DNA of 64,000 nucleotides from Chryseobacterium defluvii (GCF_003634775.1 NZ_RBXB01000003.1:682001-746000), one strand, 5' to 3'. Positions 25,820-34,776 are shown, counted from the first letter of the stretch. A program made the numbers and translations. The notes: a model not told the origin generated them from the sequence alone.

Positions 25820-27811
25820 TTAATTCTGTAGAGATAAATAAATTCTCTGATTTTTACTGATGACAGTGCCCTCCAGCGGGAATTGTTCTTTAATTCTTCC
25901 TACTCCTCTGTAGTCGACGCGATATCCAAGGTTTTCCAACTGCGGAATTACATTTTTACCGATTAAGCCTACTACATTGGGCATTTGTTTATTGTTTACT
26001 GCTACTTTCACATTAGGCTCAACCATTTTGTTAAGGTTTACCTTTTTGTCAACCAGCATTTCTCTTTCAATATTCTGAGGTGTTTTCAGGAATGTTTTTC
26101 CTGCGATTTCTTTAAACACCGGTGCAGAAACTGTTCCTCCGTAAAACCCTTTAGCTGTATTCGGCTCACTGATCATTACATAACAGGTGTACTTCGGATT
26201 GTCTGCGGGATAGAATCCTGCGAAGGAAGCACGATACTTCATGGGTCCCGGAAGCCAGTATTCAAATCTTGCGGTTCCTGTTTTTCCTGCCATTTTCAGA
26301 TTAGGAGTGAAGATACTTTTTGCGGTTCCTTTTTCCACGGCTTTCGTTAATGCGCTGGTCATCATTTTGATGGCTTTTTCAGATGCCATTTTGTTGACCA
26401 TAACTTCAGGTTTTGCGACATACATTACTTTTCCGTCTTTCATGATTTTATCAATGAATAGGGGCTTCAGCATTTTACCACCGTTAGCAACCCCGTTATA
26501 GAATGTTGTGAGCTGTAATAAGTTAATGTTGGATGAATATCCGTAAGCAATAGAAGCTAATGTTGCCGCATTCCATCTTTTATTTTCAGGAGTCACGATT
26601 TTGGGCTTTGTGATTCCCGGAAGTTCAATATCCATTTTATCAAATAGCTTCCAACGTTTTAGGTGATCGAGAAATATCTGCGGCTTTTCTGCATAATATT
26701 TGGTAATCAGCTTGGCTGTTCCTACATTACTGGATTTTGCCAATACGTCACTGATATCGTAAGTTCCGCCACCATGGCCATCTGAAATTCTTTGTTTGGC
26801 ATACGTCCATACCCCGCCTCCTACATTTACGGTCGTATTTTCATCAATAAAACCGTCATCCATTGCGGCTAAAAGCGAAATGGTTTTAAATGTTGATCCC
26901 GGTTCAATATTATCTTTTAGGGCATAGTTGTAGGAATCAACATATTCTCCTTCTTCTGTTCTTTTTAAATTGACCATTGCCCGGACCTTTCCTGTGGCCA
27001 CTTCCATTACAATTACGGTTCCGTGTTTTGCCTCAAAATTGATCAGCTGTTTTTCAAGGGCGGAATGTGCAATGTCCTGAATCCTAAGATCTAAAGTGGT
27101 ATAGACATCTTCACCGTCTATAGGTTCCTGGACTTTCCAGTAATCGATTGGTTTCCACTGTGAAGAGTTGATTCTCTGCTCTAGTCTTTTTCCGTCTGTC
27201 CCTGTTAAGTATTTTGAGAAAGCTCCCTCCAGCCCTGCTTTAAGGTCACCGTTGTCTATTCCGATGGTTCCGGCTCCGATTTCCGAAGTAGCCAATTCCC
27301 TTTTGTAATTCCTGTCGACAATGAAACCGCCTTTATTTTTACCTCTTTTAAAGATCGGGAACTTTCTGATTCTGTCGTACTGATCGAAATCCAACCCTCT
27401 GGCTAGGGAATAGTATTGGTTTTTCTTTTTTCTTTGCTCGTCAAATTTTTTTCTGAATTCAGCCCTTGGCTTTCCGAACATTTTGCTTAACGAATCCGTT
27501 AAAGCTCCGATATTGTTGGTATAAACAGTATCCTTTATGGTTTTGAAATCCAAATAGATATCGTAGCGCATTACCGTTGTTGCCAAAATAGAGCCATCAG
27601 AAGCATATAAATTCCCACGGGCCGCTTTTAAAGTGGCTTCACGGTAATTTTTATTGATATAATCATCTTTTATTTCCTGCACATTGGTGTTCTGAAGAAT
27701 AATGATTCTTCCCAAAAACATGACAAACACGCACAAAGCCACCACTGCGAAGAGGTAGCCCCATCTTAACGTTTTTTTACGTTTGTTATCGTATTCATTT
27801 TGCTTTTGCAT
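25820..27811 (-). CDS. ftsI: FtsI-type penicillin-binding protein with PASTA domain
   Basis: 663 residues. Septal D,D-transpeptidase: one membrane segment (about 16-36), a PBP dimerisation region, then the transpeptidase domain with active-site S306 in PGSTFKT, SSN in AKSSNVGTAKL and KTGTA in MAGKTGTARFEYW. A single PASTA domain closes the protein (KQMPNVVGLIGKNVIPQLEN and onward). FtsI is chosen because the gene lies in the dcw cluster next to ftsL, whose end it overlaps by 17 nt. Confidence 0.96.
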   Translation of the reverse strand: MQKQNEYDNKRKKTLRWGYLFAVVALCVFVMFLGRIIILQNTNVQEIKDDYINKNYREATLKAARGNLYASDGSILATTVMRYDIYLDFKTIKDTVYTNNIGALTDSLSKMFGKPRAEFRKKFDEQRKKKNQYYSLARGLDFDQYDRIRKFPIFKRGKNKGGFIVDRNYKRELATSEIGAGTIGIDNGDLKAGLEGAFSKYLTGTDGKRLEQRINSSQWKPIDYWKVQEPIDGEDVYTTLDLRIQDIAHSALEKQLINFEAKHGTVIVMEVATGKVRAMVNLKRTEEGEYVDSYNYALKDNIEPGSTFKTISLLAAMDDGFIDENTTVNVGGGVWTYAKQRISDGHGGGTYDISDVLAKSSNVGTAKLITKYYAEKPQIFLDHLKRWKLFDKMDIELPGITKPKIVTPENKRWNAATLASIAYGYSSNINLLQLTTFYNGVANGGKMLKPLFIDKIMKDGKVMYVAKPEVMVNKMASEKAIKMMTSALTKAVEKGTAKSIFTPNLKMAGKTGTARFEYWLPGPMKYRASFAGFYPADNPKYTCYVMISEPNTAKGFYGGTVSAPVFKEIAGKTFLKTPQNIEREMLVDKKVNLNKMVEPNVKVAVNNKQMPNVVGLIGKNVIPQLENLGYRVDYRGVGRIKEQFPLEGTVISKNQRIYLSLQN

Positions 27812-28160
27812 CTGTACTATCTAATTTTATCAGCAGTTTGTGGGGATGATTTTCCAATGTCATTAAGGAATCTTCCGCCACTTCTTTCCCTAACTCCGAT
27901 TCCATTTTTACTTTGATCAGCTTACTCTGCGCATAAGCGTTTCTCGATTTATATTCTTCTGTTTCTTCTTTTAGTGCATTGACGATCTTGATCTTTTTAT
28001 TAACCAAATGGTTACTGTAGATCATGGCCATCATCAATATGAACAACAGTAAAAAATACTTGTAATGTATTTTTACTTCATCACGGTTCAGAAAGTTTCC
28101 TTTTATAATATCTATAAAAGTGAGTTTTTTCTGAGGGCGGTATGTTGTTCTTTTTGCCAA
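27795..28160 (-). CDS. ftsL: FtsL-like cell division protein
   Basis: 121 residues: a basic cytoplasmic N-terminus, one membrane segment (about 33-52, YFLLLFILMMAMIYSNHLV) and a short periplasmic coiled coil (KEETEEYKSRNAYAQSKLIKV). This plan and the position between rsmH and ftsI identify it as FtsL, although the sequence is poorly conserved. The start is a TTG codon at 28160 (TTG GCA AAA AGA); no in-frame ATG lies upstream before a stop. The end overlaps ftsI by 17 nt. Confidence 0.85.
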   Translation of the reverse strand: MAKRTTYRPQKKLTFIDIIKGNFLNRDEVKIHYKYFLLLFILMMAMIYSNHLVNKKIKIVNALKEETEEYKSRNAYAQSKLIKVKMESELGKEVAEDSLMTLENHPHKLLIKLDSTDAKAK

Positions 28161-28225
28161 CGCTTTGTTTATAATTGATTAATGATAAAGGATAATTAAT
28201 ATCGCTTATCATTGATGATATATCA
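28161..28225 (-). repeat. rsmH-ftsL spacer with TGATAA-type hairpin
   Basis: On the minus strand AATGATAAGCGATA and TATCCTTTATCATT form a long imperfect hairpin. The 12-mer TGATAAGCGATA is also present in the ftsA-ftsZ spacer (14408-14499). Confidence 0.5.
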
Positions 28226-29119
28226 TTATACTTTAATTCCTGTTCTCATTTTTGCACTTCTTGCTCTGGAGTTTTCTTCAATTTCCTTATCATCAGGAAT
28301 GATGGCTTTACTCTTCAGCAGCTCAAATGCTTTTTTATAATTTCCGTAGATATCTCTTTCGGGCTCTCCTTCGAACATGCCGTTCTTTAAAAATCTTTTT
28401 ACCAGACGGTCTTCCAAAGAGTGGTAAGAGATCACTACTAATCTTCCTCCCGGTTTTAACACTCTGTAAGCCTGAACCAGCATTTCTTTCAACACTTCAA
28501 GCTCTTGGTTAACTTCAATTCTTATTGCCTGAAAAAGCTGTGCATAGAATTTGTTAACCTTATGAGGGGGGATATAACTGAACAGTTTTTTTAAATCCTC
28601 CGTTGTTTCTATACTTTTTGTTTTTCTGTGATGAACAATTTCTCTTGCCAGCTTTCTCGCTTCTCTTAGTTCTCCGTAATGGTAGAAAAGATCAGCCAGT
28701 TCTTCTTCTTCATATTCATTGATCACTCTTTTCGCATCGAGGCTTTGCATGACGTTCATTCTCATGTCCAAAGGAGCATTGCTTCTTGTGGAAAATCCTC
28801 TGTCTGCTTCATCAAACTGATGAGACGATACGCCAAGATCTGCGAGAATTCCGTCTACTCCGGAAACTCCATACATTAATAGAGAGTTTTCAAGGAATCT
28901 GAAATTCTGATTAACCAAAGTAAATCTTGGATCATCGATGGTATTTTTAAGAGCGTCTAAATCCTGATCAAAACTGTATAGCCTTCCTTTATCTGAAAGC
29001 CTGTTCAGTATTTCTCTTGAATGGCCTCCGCCTCCGAAGGTGCAGTCCACATATATTCCGTCTGGATTCGTCACCAAATCATCTACACTTTGCTTCAACA
29101 AAACGGGATTATGATACAT
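28226..29119 (-). CDS. rsmH: 16S rRNA (cytosine-1402 N4) methyltransferase RsmH
   Basis: 297 residues (formerly MraW). SAM-dependent methylation of C1402 of 16S rRNA in the decoding centre. Motifs are YVDCTFGGGGHSREIL (SAM site), ILADLGVSSHQFDEADRGFS, PLDMRMN, FQAIRIEVNQEL and VISYHSLEDRLVK. Second gene of the dcw cluster, 38 nt after mraZ. Confidence 0.97.
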   Translation of the reverse strand: MYHNPVLLKQSVDDLVTNPDGIYVDCTFGGGGHSREILNRLSDKGRLYSFDQDLDALKNTIDDPRFTLVNQNFRFLENSLLMYGVSGVDGILADLGVSSHQFDEADRGFSTRSNAPLDMRMNVMQSLDAKRVINEYEEEELADLFYHYGELREARKLAREIVHHRKTKSIETTEDLKKLFSYIPPHKVNKFYAQLFQAIRIEVNQELEVLKEMLVQAYRVLKPGGRLVVISYHSLEDRLVKRFLKNGMFEGEPERDIYGNYKKAFELLKSKAIIPDDKEIEENSRARSAKMRTGIKV

Positions 29120-29157
29120 GTTTTAGTTTGTGTTTTTCGCTTTTTTTAATTAGCGTG

Positions 29158-29616
29158 TTATTCTTCATCAAAAGAGCCCATTACATCTTCGGCAAGGCTT
29201 GCAAAATCGGCTTCATTGGTAGAAATTACCTTTTCATAGGCGTCTTTGTCCCAAATTTCAAATAATTCTCCTGCACTGGTAACCACAATATCTTTCTGAA
29301 GATTTGCAAAGTGGGTGAGGTCTTTTGAAATCTGTAATCTTCCAGCATTATCCAACTCTACTGTTTTTACTCCTGCCGTAAACATTCTTATGAAATCAGC
29401 ATTCTTTTTAATGAATCTGTTCAGTTTATTAATTTTGTCCATCAGTTTATCCCATGCTTTCATAGGGTACACTTCAAGACAGGGCTGGAACACGGAGCGT
29501 TTTACCACAAAAGCCTTATCTTCAAAGTTCTCCATCTGCTTCGTCAGCGATGAAGGTACTTTCAAGCGACCTTTGTCGTCTATTTTACACTCATATGTTC
29601 CGATGAAATTCTTCAT
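29158..29616 (-). CDS. mraZ: transcriptional regulator MraZ
   Basis: 152 residues, two AbrB-like DNA-binding repeats: FIGTYECKIDDKGRLKVP near the N-terminus and VKTVELDNAGRLQISKDL near residues 80-98. In other bacteria MraZ represses its own promoter and the dcw cluster by binding TGGGN repeats, and such repeats are present just upstream (29640-29664). The start at 29616 is chosen; an in-frame ATG at 29655 would put coding sequence through the operator. Confidence 0.96.
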   Translation of the reverse strand: MKNFIGTYECKIDDKGRLKVPSSLTKQMENFEDKAFVVKRSVFQPCLEVYPMKAWDKLMDKINKLNRFIKKNADFIRMFTAGVKTVELDNAGRLQISKDLTHFANLQKDIVVTSAGELFEIWDKDAYEKVISTNEADFASLAEDVMGSFDEE

Positions 29617-29622
29617 TTGGGA

Positions 29623-29630
29623 CAAATTTA
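29623..29630 (-). promoter_or_regulatory. minus-7 promoter box of mraZ
   Basis: TAAATTTG on the minus strand matches TAnnTTTG, 6 nt before the mraZ start codon, which predicts a very short leader. The minus-33 region falls inside the MraZ repeats, a placement that suits repression. Confidence 0.5.
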
Positions 29631-29639
29631 TATAAATAT

Positions 29640-29664
29640 TTCCAAAATTTCCCACTTTTTCCCA
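29640..29664 (-). promoter_or_regulatory. MraZ operator, three TGGGA-type repeats on a 10-nt period
   Basis: On the minus strand TGGGA (29664-29660), TGGGA (29654-29650) and TGGAA (29644-29640) are each separated by 5-nt spacers. This is the known MraZ box architecture (TGGGN-N5 repeats). It lies just before mraZ and should mediate autorepression of the dcw cluster. Confidence 0.85.
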
Positions 29665-29858
29665 CTTTTTGACTTAATGTTAATAAGTTTTATCAAGACT
29701 TAAGTGTTTGGAATGTAAGTGTTTGATTGTTCGGGCCTTGTAGATGCTGTTATTTAGCCCATAACAAAAAGGTTTTGAAAAAAAGTACCTAAAAGAACAT
29801 TATTATATTATTTTTATTTTAAATTAGGGATATCAAAATATTTTTGAGGTTTAATTTG

Positions 29859-29866
29859 TATTTTTG
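29859..29866 (+). promoter_or_regulatory. minus-7 box of the alpha/beta hydrolase gene
   Basis: TATTTTTG, 23 nt before the start codon at 29890, matches TAnnTTTG. A second identical box lies at 29839-29846. The 240-nt region is the divergent promoter region with mraZ. Confidence 0.5.
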
Positions 29867-29889
29867 CAAGGCTTTATTAAAGCATTTTT

Positions 29890-30651
29890 ATGATATTTAG
29901 TACAAAAAAAGAAAAGAAATTTACCTTTATAGAGGCAGGAGAGGGACATCCATTGGTGCTGTTGCACGGACTAATGGGTGGTTTGAGTAATTTCGATAAG
30001 ATGGTGCATTTTTTTTCAGAGAGAGGATTTAAGGTGTATGTCCCTCAATTACCGATCTATGATTTACCTGTACTTAACACGAATCTTACCACTCTTGCAA
30101 AATATATCATCAAGTTTATTGAAGCTCATGTTTCCGGACCGGTAACTATTGTAGGAAATTCAATGGGGGGTCATGTGGGCCTTATTTTAACTTTGGCGAG
30201 ACCGGATCTTGTTAAAAATCTTGTCCTTACCGGAAGCTCAGGTTTATATGAAAGAACTTTCGGGGACAGTTTTCCAAGAAAAAATGACAGATCTTATATA
30301 AGGAAGAAAACAGAGGAGGTTTTTTATGACCCGTCTGTAGCTACTGAAGATCTGGTAGATGAGGTTTTCAATGTGGTGAATGACAGGATGAAGGGGATTA
30401 AAACTGTGATGTTAGCAAGAAGCGCCATTAAACACAATATGCTGAATGATTTGCCTAAGATTACATGTCCTACATGTATCATTTGGGGAAAACAGGATAA
30501 TGTAACACCTCCGGAAGTGGCGGAAGATATGCATAAGTTTATTCCGAATTCGGATCTGTTCTGGATTGATAAATGTGGTCATGCAGCCATGATGGAAAAA
30601 CCAGATGAGTTCAATGAAATTCTTTACCACTGGTTAAAAGATAAAATATAA
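29890..30651 (+). CDS. alpha/beta hydrolase
   Basis: 253 residues, cytoplasmic, no signal peptide. Alpha/beta-hydrolase fold with oxyanion-loop motif LLHGLMGG, nucleophile S91 in GNSMGGH, acid D in GKQDNVTP (about 204) and His in DKCGHAAMMEKP (about 233), so the catalytic triad is complete. Substrate unknown; the family includes esterases and C-C hydrolases. A hairpin terminator follows. Confidence 0.88.
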   Translation: MIFSTKKEKKFTFIEAGEGHPLVLLHGLMGGLSNFDKMVHFFSERGFKVYVPQLPIYDLPVLNTNLTTLAKYIIKFIEAHVSGPVTIVGNSMGGHVGLILTLARPDLVKNLVLTGSSGLYERTFGDSFPRKNDRSYIRKKTEEVFYDPSVATEDLVDEVFNVVNDRMKGIKTVMLARSAIKHNMLNDLPKITCPTCIIWGKQDNVTPPEVAEDMHKFIPNSDLFWIDKCGHAAMMEKPDEFNEILYHWLKDKI

Positions 30652-30658
30652 AAAGATG

Positions 30659-30686
30659 ATAGGAGGTAAATTTTACTTCCTATTTT
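30659..30686 (+). terminator. hairpin terminator after the alpha/beta hydrolase
   Basis: ATAGGAGGTAAA (30659-30670) pairs with TTTACTTCCTAT (30672-30683) with one G-U pair, followed by TTT and an AT-rich stretch. It lies only 8 nt before the next start codon, so it may also affect translation of that gene. Confidence 0.55.
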
Positions 30687-30693
30687 ATTTACA

Positions 30694-31389
30694 ATGATAT
30701 TGAAGTTTCCTTTTTTAATTCTGTTTTTCTTTCTAAGCACTACAATGAGTGCTCAGAAAGAAGCCTGGTTGGTAGGAACCATTAAAGATTGTAAGACAGG
30801 GAATTATAATCCGGAACAAAAAAGCATAAAAATATTTGACGGAGACCGGGAAGTTGATTTTATCAATGAAGGATTCGGGGCATTTTATGCTAAAAATATG
30901 GAAATGAAAGCCTATTCAGTTCAGTATGAGAATATTTTTGGACAAACGGTAGTTAAAAATGTGAATTTAACGGAAGGCAATAATTTTATTGACTTTTGTC
31001 TTGATTATTTTGTGGAGCCAGATATCACTACTTTCGTTTCATCGGTTAATAAATCTGATCCTTTAAAAATAAGCTTTAAAGGGGTTTCAGCTACGAATGT
31101 AAATGAACAAAATGCTGTTTTTTACTATAAAGGAAATGACCTTTGGGCTGATTTCAGGAATGAAAGTGGAAGTTTTTCAAAAAAGATAAAACCGGAGATT
31201 TTCAAAAAATTAATGATATCGGAAAAGAAAGCTACAGCAGCGGTAGTTTTAAAAGATGAGAGTTCTGATTATAAAAATGTATATACTTTTGAGCTGGGCA
31301 ATAAGAAAAAGCAAATCATCAATTGTTATATAGATGATTGGAATTTTTACGGCGATTTATTTATTACGATATTTGGAGAATTAAAATAG
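30694..31389 (+). CDS. secreted protein of unknown function
   Basis: 231 residues with a Sec signal peptide (about 1-20, ending TMSAQ). The first half resembles a carboxypeptidase-regulatory or beta-sandwich segment (WLVGTIKDCKTGNYNPEQKSIKIFDG region, then FGQTVVKNVNLTEGNNFIDF). No catalytic motif is visible. It ends 5 nt before engB. Function unknown. Confidence 0.65.
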   Translation: MILKFPFLILFFFLSTTMSAQKEAWLVGTIKDCKTGNYNPEQKSIKIFDGDREVDFINEGFGAFYAKNMEMKAYSVQYENIFGQTVVKNVNLTEGNNFIDFCLDYFVEPDITTFVSSVNKSDPLKISFKGVSATNVNEQNAVFYYKGNDLWADFRNESGSFSKKIKPEIFKKLMISEKKATAAVVLKDESSDYKNVYTFELGNKKKQIINCYIDDWNFYGDLFITIFGELK

Positions 31390-31394
31390 TAAAA

Positions 31395-32018
31395 ATGGTT
31401 ATTAAAACAGCAAATTTTGTAAAGAGTAGTGGGAAATGGCAGGATTGCCCGGAACCTACGATTCCTGAATATGCTTTTATAGGAAGGTCCAACGTAGGAA
31501 AATCGTCGTTGATTAATGCCATGATGAATCATAAAGATTTGGCTAAAACTTCTCAAACTCCGGGGAAAACGCAACTTATTAATCATTTTTTAGTGAATGA
31601 AAACTGGTATTTGACGGATTTACCGGGATACGGATATGCAAAGGTTTCCAAGTCGATCAGAAAAGACTTTGAAAAACTGATCACCAATTATATTTTAAAC
31701 AGGAGAAACCTGGTTAATCTTTTCGTTTTGGTGGATGTAAGGCATACTCCTCAAAAGATTGATCTGGAATTTATTCAATGGTGTGGTGAAAGTGGGGTTC
31801 CTTTTTCCATTGTATTTACAAAAGCGGATAAATTGAAACCTAATGTAGTAATACAGAACGTAGAACATTATAAGGCAGAACTTCATAAAACATGGGAAGA
31901 TCTTCCGGAATTGTATGTAACCTCTGCCGAAAAGAAAGAAGGATGTGAAGAAATTCTGAATTTTATAGAGAAGACCAATGATTTTTTAATCCTTAATAAT
32001 GTCAACTTTGATGAGTAA
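31395..32018 (+). CDS. engB: ribosome biogenesis GTPase EngB (YihA/YsxC)
   Basis: 207 residues with start at 31395 (MVIKTANFVKSS); a longer frame from 31338 overlaps the previous gene and is rejected. GTPase motifs are G1 GRSNVGKSSL, G2 SQTPGKTQ, G3 DLPGYGYAKVSK, G4 FTKADKL and G5 VTSAEKKEG. Known family role: assembly of the large ribosomal subunit. Its stop overlaps the start of the next gene. Confidence 0.96.
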   Translation: MVIKTANFVKSSGKWQDCPEPTIPEYAFIGRSNVGKSSLINAMMNHKDLAKTSQTPGKTQLINHFLVNENWYLTDLPGYGYAKVSKSIRKDFEKLITNYILNRRNLVNLFVLVDVRHTPQKIDLEFIQWCGESGVPFSIVFTKADKLKPNVVIQNVEHYKAELHKTWEDLPELYVTSAEKKEGCEEILNFIEKTNDFLILNNVNFDE

Positions 32019-32460
32019 TATAATCTGGAAGATAAAAACTTTCGACGAGTTTACGGTTCCGGAGCTCTATCAGGTTTTGAAGGCCCGTGTTGATGTTTTT
32101 GTTGTGGAACAAAACTGTCCTTATCCGGATCTGGATGATTATGACCAGAAAGCTGTACATATCTGGGCGGAAGAAAACGGAGAAGTTCTGGCGTATTGCC
32201 GCCTTTTTGATAAAGGAATTAAATACCATGAAACTTCCATAGGAAGAGTTTTAACTACAGAAAATGCCAGGGGAAAAAGCTTAGGCAAATTATTGATACA
32301 ATATGCTGTTGAAACTATAGAAAACAGGTTTCATACTCCTGAGATCAGGATTTCGGCACAGGATTATTTACTGAAGTTCTATGCTGGTTTCGGATTTGAG
32401 GATACCGGGAAAAAATATCTGGAAGATGATATTCCGCATACGGAAATGATAAGAAAATAG
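32011..32460 (+). CDS. ElaA-like GNAT family N-acetyltransferase
   Basis: 149 residues. GNAT fold of the ElaA type: VFVVEQNCPYPDLDDYDQKA near the N-terminus, IGRVLTTENARGKSLGKLLI with the acetyl-CoA-binding R-G-x-x-x-G loop, and a C-terminal FYAGFGFEDTGKKYLEDDIPH. The substrate is unknown. The start at 32011 overlaps the engB stop as ATGAGTAA, indicating translational coupling; an ATG at 31999 is possible but less likely. Confidence 0.88.
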   Translation: MSNIIWKIKTFDEFTVPELYQVLKARVDVFVVEQNCPYPDLDDYDQKAVHIWAEENGEVLAYCRLFDKGIKYHETSIGRVLTTENARGKSLGKLLIQYAVETIENRFHTPEIRISAQDYLLKFYAGFGFEDTGKKYLEDDIPHTEMIRK

Positions 32461-32488
32461 AAAAGCGAAGATGAATCTTCGCTTTTTT
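32461..32488 (+). terminator. bidirectional terminator between the engB unit and the accessory operon
   Basis: AAAAGCGAAGAT (32461-32472) pairs with ATCTTCGCTTTT (32475-32486), followed by more T. The A-rich left arm gives a T run on the minus strand, so it can also end the ten-gene minus-strand operon. Confidence 0.85.
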
Positions 32489-32510
32489 GTGGGAAATATG
32501 TTGAATGTTC

Positions 32511-33419
32511 TTAGTTTTTATTTGCTATTGCTTTTAAAATAATAGGTTCAATATTAGAAGGAAGATCGGCAGATTTTATCTGGTAGTCTTTGATTTTCAT
32601 TTCTTTGAGCCAGTTTTCCCAGTATTCTTTGATGACAGCTTCTTCAAATGGATTTCCCTTTTCCGGGTTGATTCCCAGAACAATCACCTCAAGATTACTT
32701 AAATTATCGTTGGCTTTCACAAAGCCATAACCATTTTTTTCAATAATATTTTTAAAATCTGAATTGATAAGATTGTTAGATCTGATTAGTTTGGTGGTGA
32801 GATAAGATGTTTTATATGAGTTGTCTTTTTTTTCCTCGAATTTAGAATCAGCATGATACATATATCCGTCTGTCAGAATAAAAAGAATGTTTCTGCGGTC
32901 ATCTTTTATACAATAATCTTTCACTTTATTTTTGAAAAACTCCCAAATATCCGAACCAACATAATTTCCGTCTTTAATGGCCGACTGATAAATGTTTAAA
33001 GGCAATTCCGAATACTTTTTTTCCACCAGACTAAAATAATCTTTGCTGGTATTTTTATCAAAAGAAACCTTAAGCTCTTTTGTAAATTCATTCATTTTCG
33101 GATCCGAAGGTTCGGGATTGAAAAAAATCTGCATCTGATCATCATAAGTAATGATCTTTTTGGATTTGATATGATTTAAAAATCCTTTTTCAATGGCTTT
33201 GATGTATTCGGTATCTCTTTGAAAATATTGCATTGTTGGATTAGGATTGGTTTGAGGATCTATTCTGTCTGATAAATCAATTAAAATACTGATGTTGATA
33301 TTGTTGAGATCAGGTATGATTTTAGTAGGATCTTTAATAGTTTCTCCATCATTTATTGGTTCTTTTCCACAACAAGAAACCAATGAAATAACCATTAATA
33401 CATAAAATATTTTTTTCAT
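32511..33419 (-). CDS. vWA-like lipoprotein
   Basis: 302 residues. Signal peptide ending in VSCC, lipidation at C16 or C17. The mature part resembles a von Willebrand A domain: ISILIDLSDRIDPQTNP gives a MIDAS-like DxSxx motif and NILFILTDGYMYH matches the later metal-binding strand. vWA domains bind protein partners through a metal ion. Last gene of the ten-gene operon, 11 nt after the four-TM coiled-coil gene. An adhesion- or sensor-type role at the envelope is inference. Confidence 0.7.
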   Translation of the reverse strand: MKKIFYVLMVISLVSCCGKEPINDGETIKDPTKIIPDLNNINISILIDLSDRIDPQTNPNPTMQYFQRDTEYIKAIEKGFLNHIKSKKIITYDDQMQIFFNPEPSDPKMNEFTKELKVSFDKNTSKDYFSLVEKKYSELPLNIYQSAIKDGNYVGSDIWEFFKNKVKDYCIKDDRRNILFILTDGYMYHADSKFEEKKDNSYKTSYLTTKLIRSNNLINSDFKNIIEKNGYGFVKANDNLSNLEVIVLGINPEKGNPFEEAVIKEYWENWLKEMKIKDYQIKSADLPSNIEPIILKAIANKN

Positions 33420-33430
33420 AATCTGCGATT

Positions 33431-34771
33431 TTATAAAGATGATAAATAAACAAGATTCTGATTATCAGTATTAGCTCCAACAGTTTCAAGATTGGTGTTG
33501 TATGTTTCAATGCAGCTGTCAATCATGGTTTGTTTTTCGCTTTTAGAAACTGCAATTTTTTCTCCGATAAACGTTACCCAACCCTGAACATATTCCGATG
33601 CATATAATTTATAATCTTTTGTTGGGATGATGACACCATCAATAATGTTCTGAAGCTCTTCGATTCTGCCTCGGGTTTTAATGATAAGTTCTTTCGTATT
33701 CCCGATGTTTCCAAGAATTTCTTCAATTTCTTTCTTAAGAGCATTAATCTTTTCTAAAAGAAAAAGTACATTTTTCTGCCTGATTTCCTGCTCATTTTTA
33801 ATTTTATCTTTTTCACGATGTTCTTTCATGACAAAGTCGAAAACCAATCCCCAAATAATGTATACAATGAACCCCGCGAAAATAATTCCCCAAAACTGAA
33901 TCTTGGTAAATGCAATTTTAAGATCAAATGGTGGCGAATCGAAAGTTTTATTTAACTCATATAACTTCGATTCAATTTCATACGCTAAAATAGAGTCAAA
34001 AATAAAAGTAACAACAAATAAAAGTCCAAGTTTAATATAATTGGCTCTTATTTTATTCTCATTAAACATATGAATCAAAAATCCCAACCCCAGAAAGACA
34101 AATGGTATTAAAGTCACAAATGCTCCTTCAATAAGACCTTCATTCCAAGCTTTGCTCCAGGCTTGTGCATCTAAAACGCTTTGTATAATGGTACTTTTTG
34201 CATTAAAATTTTTAAAAAATGCAGAATAAGAAGTCGAAATATAAAAAGTCAGCAAATATAAACTTATCGGAATAAGAAGAATTGTGCCAATCCAGAATTT
34301 TGTAGAAGCTCCTTTTGTGGCATTTACATTGTATTTTTCCGGGTTTCTGGGTAAATCAAGAATTTCGGATTTTAAAGTTTCGATGGTATTTTGATGATCT
34401 TCAATCTCTGTATTTTTGTTTTTTAATTGTTCTTCTTTGGTTTCCAACGAAACGGTTAAAGCTTTGATCTCTGTTTCTCTGTTTTTTTGTTCATTAACAT
34501 AAGATTCTTTAAGTTTCTGCTGTTTTTCAGTCATTTCTTTTTCTTCATTCTGAAACTTTGAATAAACGGCATCAAGACAGATGGATAAGGTTGAATGGTT
34601 TCCGTTAGTCCTCGAACTATCTCTGTATCCGGCTTCATGATAGGTTCTTTTTCTGCTTTCTTCAGCAGATTCTGTATTGGCATCAGATTCCGTTTTTGGA
34701 TTTTCCTCTTTCGGCGTTTCAATCGGAATTGATTTTAACTTAAATAAGTTTTTTATACTGGTGGTATCCAT
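33431..34771 (-). CDS. four-TM coiled-coil membrane protein
   Basis: 446 residues, not recognised. A charged disordered N-terminus (1-60) is followed by a coiled coil (about 74-140), four membrane segments (about 157-178, 213-236, 246-265 and 292-314), a second coiled coil (about 318-395) and a soluble tail. The plan, with both coiled coils predicted on the cytoplasmic side, suggests a scaffold or oligomeric membrane platform. It lies between the TerB-like and vWA-like genes with gaps of 5 and 11 nt. Confidence 0.75.
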   Translation of the reverse strand: MDTTSIKNLFKLKSIPIETPKEENPKTESDANTESAEESRKRTYHEAGYRDSSRTNGNHSTLSICLDAVYSKFQNEEKEMTEKQQKLKESYVNEQKNRETEIKALTVSLETKEEQLKNKNTEIEDHQNTIETLKSEILDLPRNPEKYNVNATKGASTKFWIGTILLIPISLYLLTFYISTSYSAFFKNFNAKSTIIQSVLDAQAWSKAWNEGLIEGAFVTLIPFVFLGLGFLIHMFNENKIRANYIKLGLLFVVTFIFDSILAYEIESKLYELNKTFDSPPFDLKIAFTKIQFWGIIFAGFIVYIIWGLVFDFVMKEHREKDKIKNEQEIRQKNVLFLLEKINALKKEIEEILGNIGNTKELIIKTRGRIEELQNIIDGVIIPTKDYKLYASEYVQGWVTFIGEKIAVSKSEKQTMIDSCIETYNTNLETVGANTDNQNLVYLSSL

Positions 34772-34776
34772 AGTGT

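Noticed and set aside
29617-29655. Upstream ATG extending MraZ by 13 residues
   Set aside because: It would include the operator and the minus-7 box in coding sequence.
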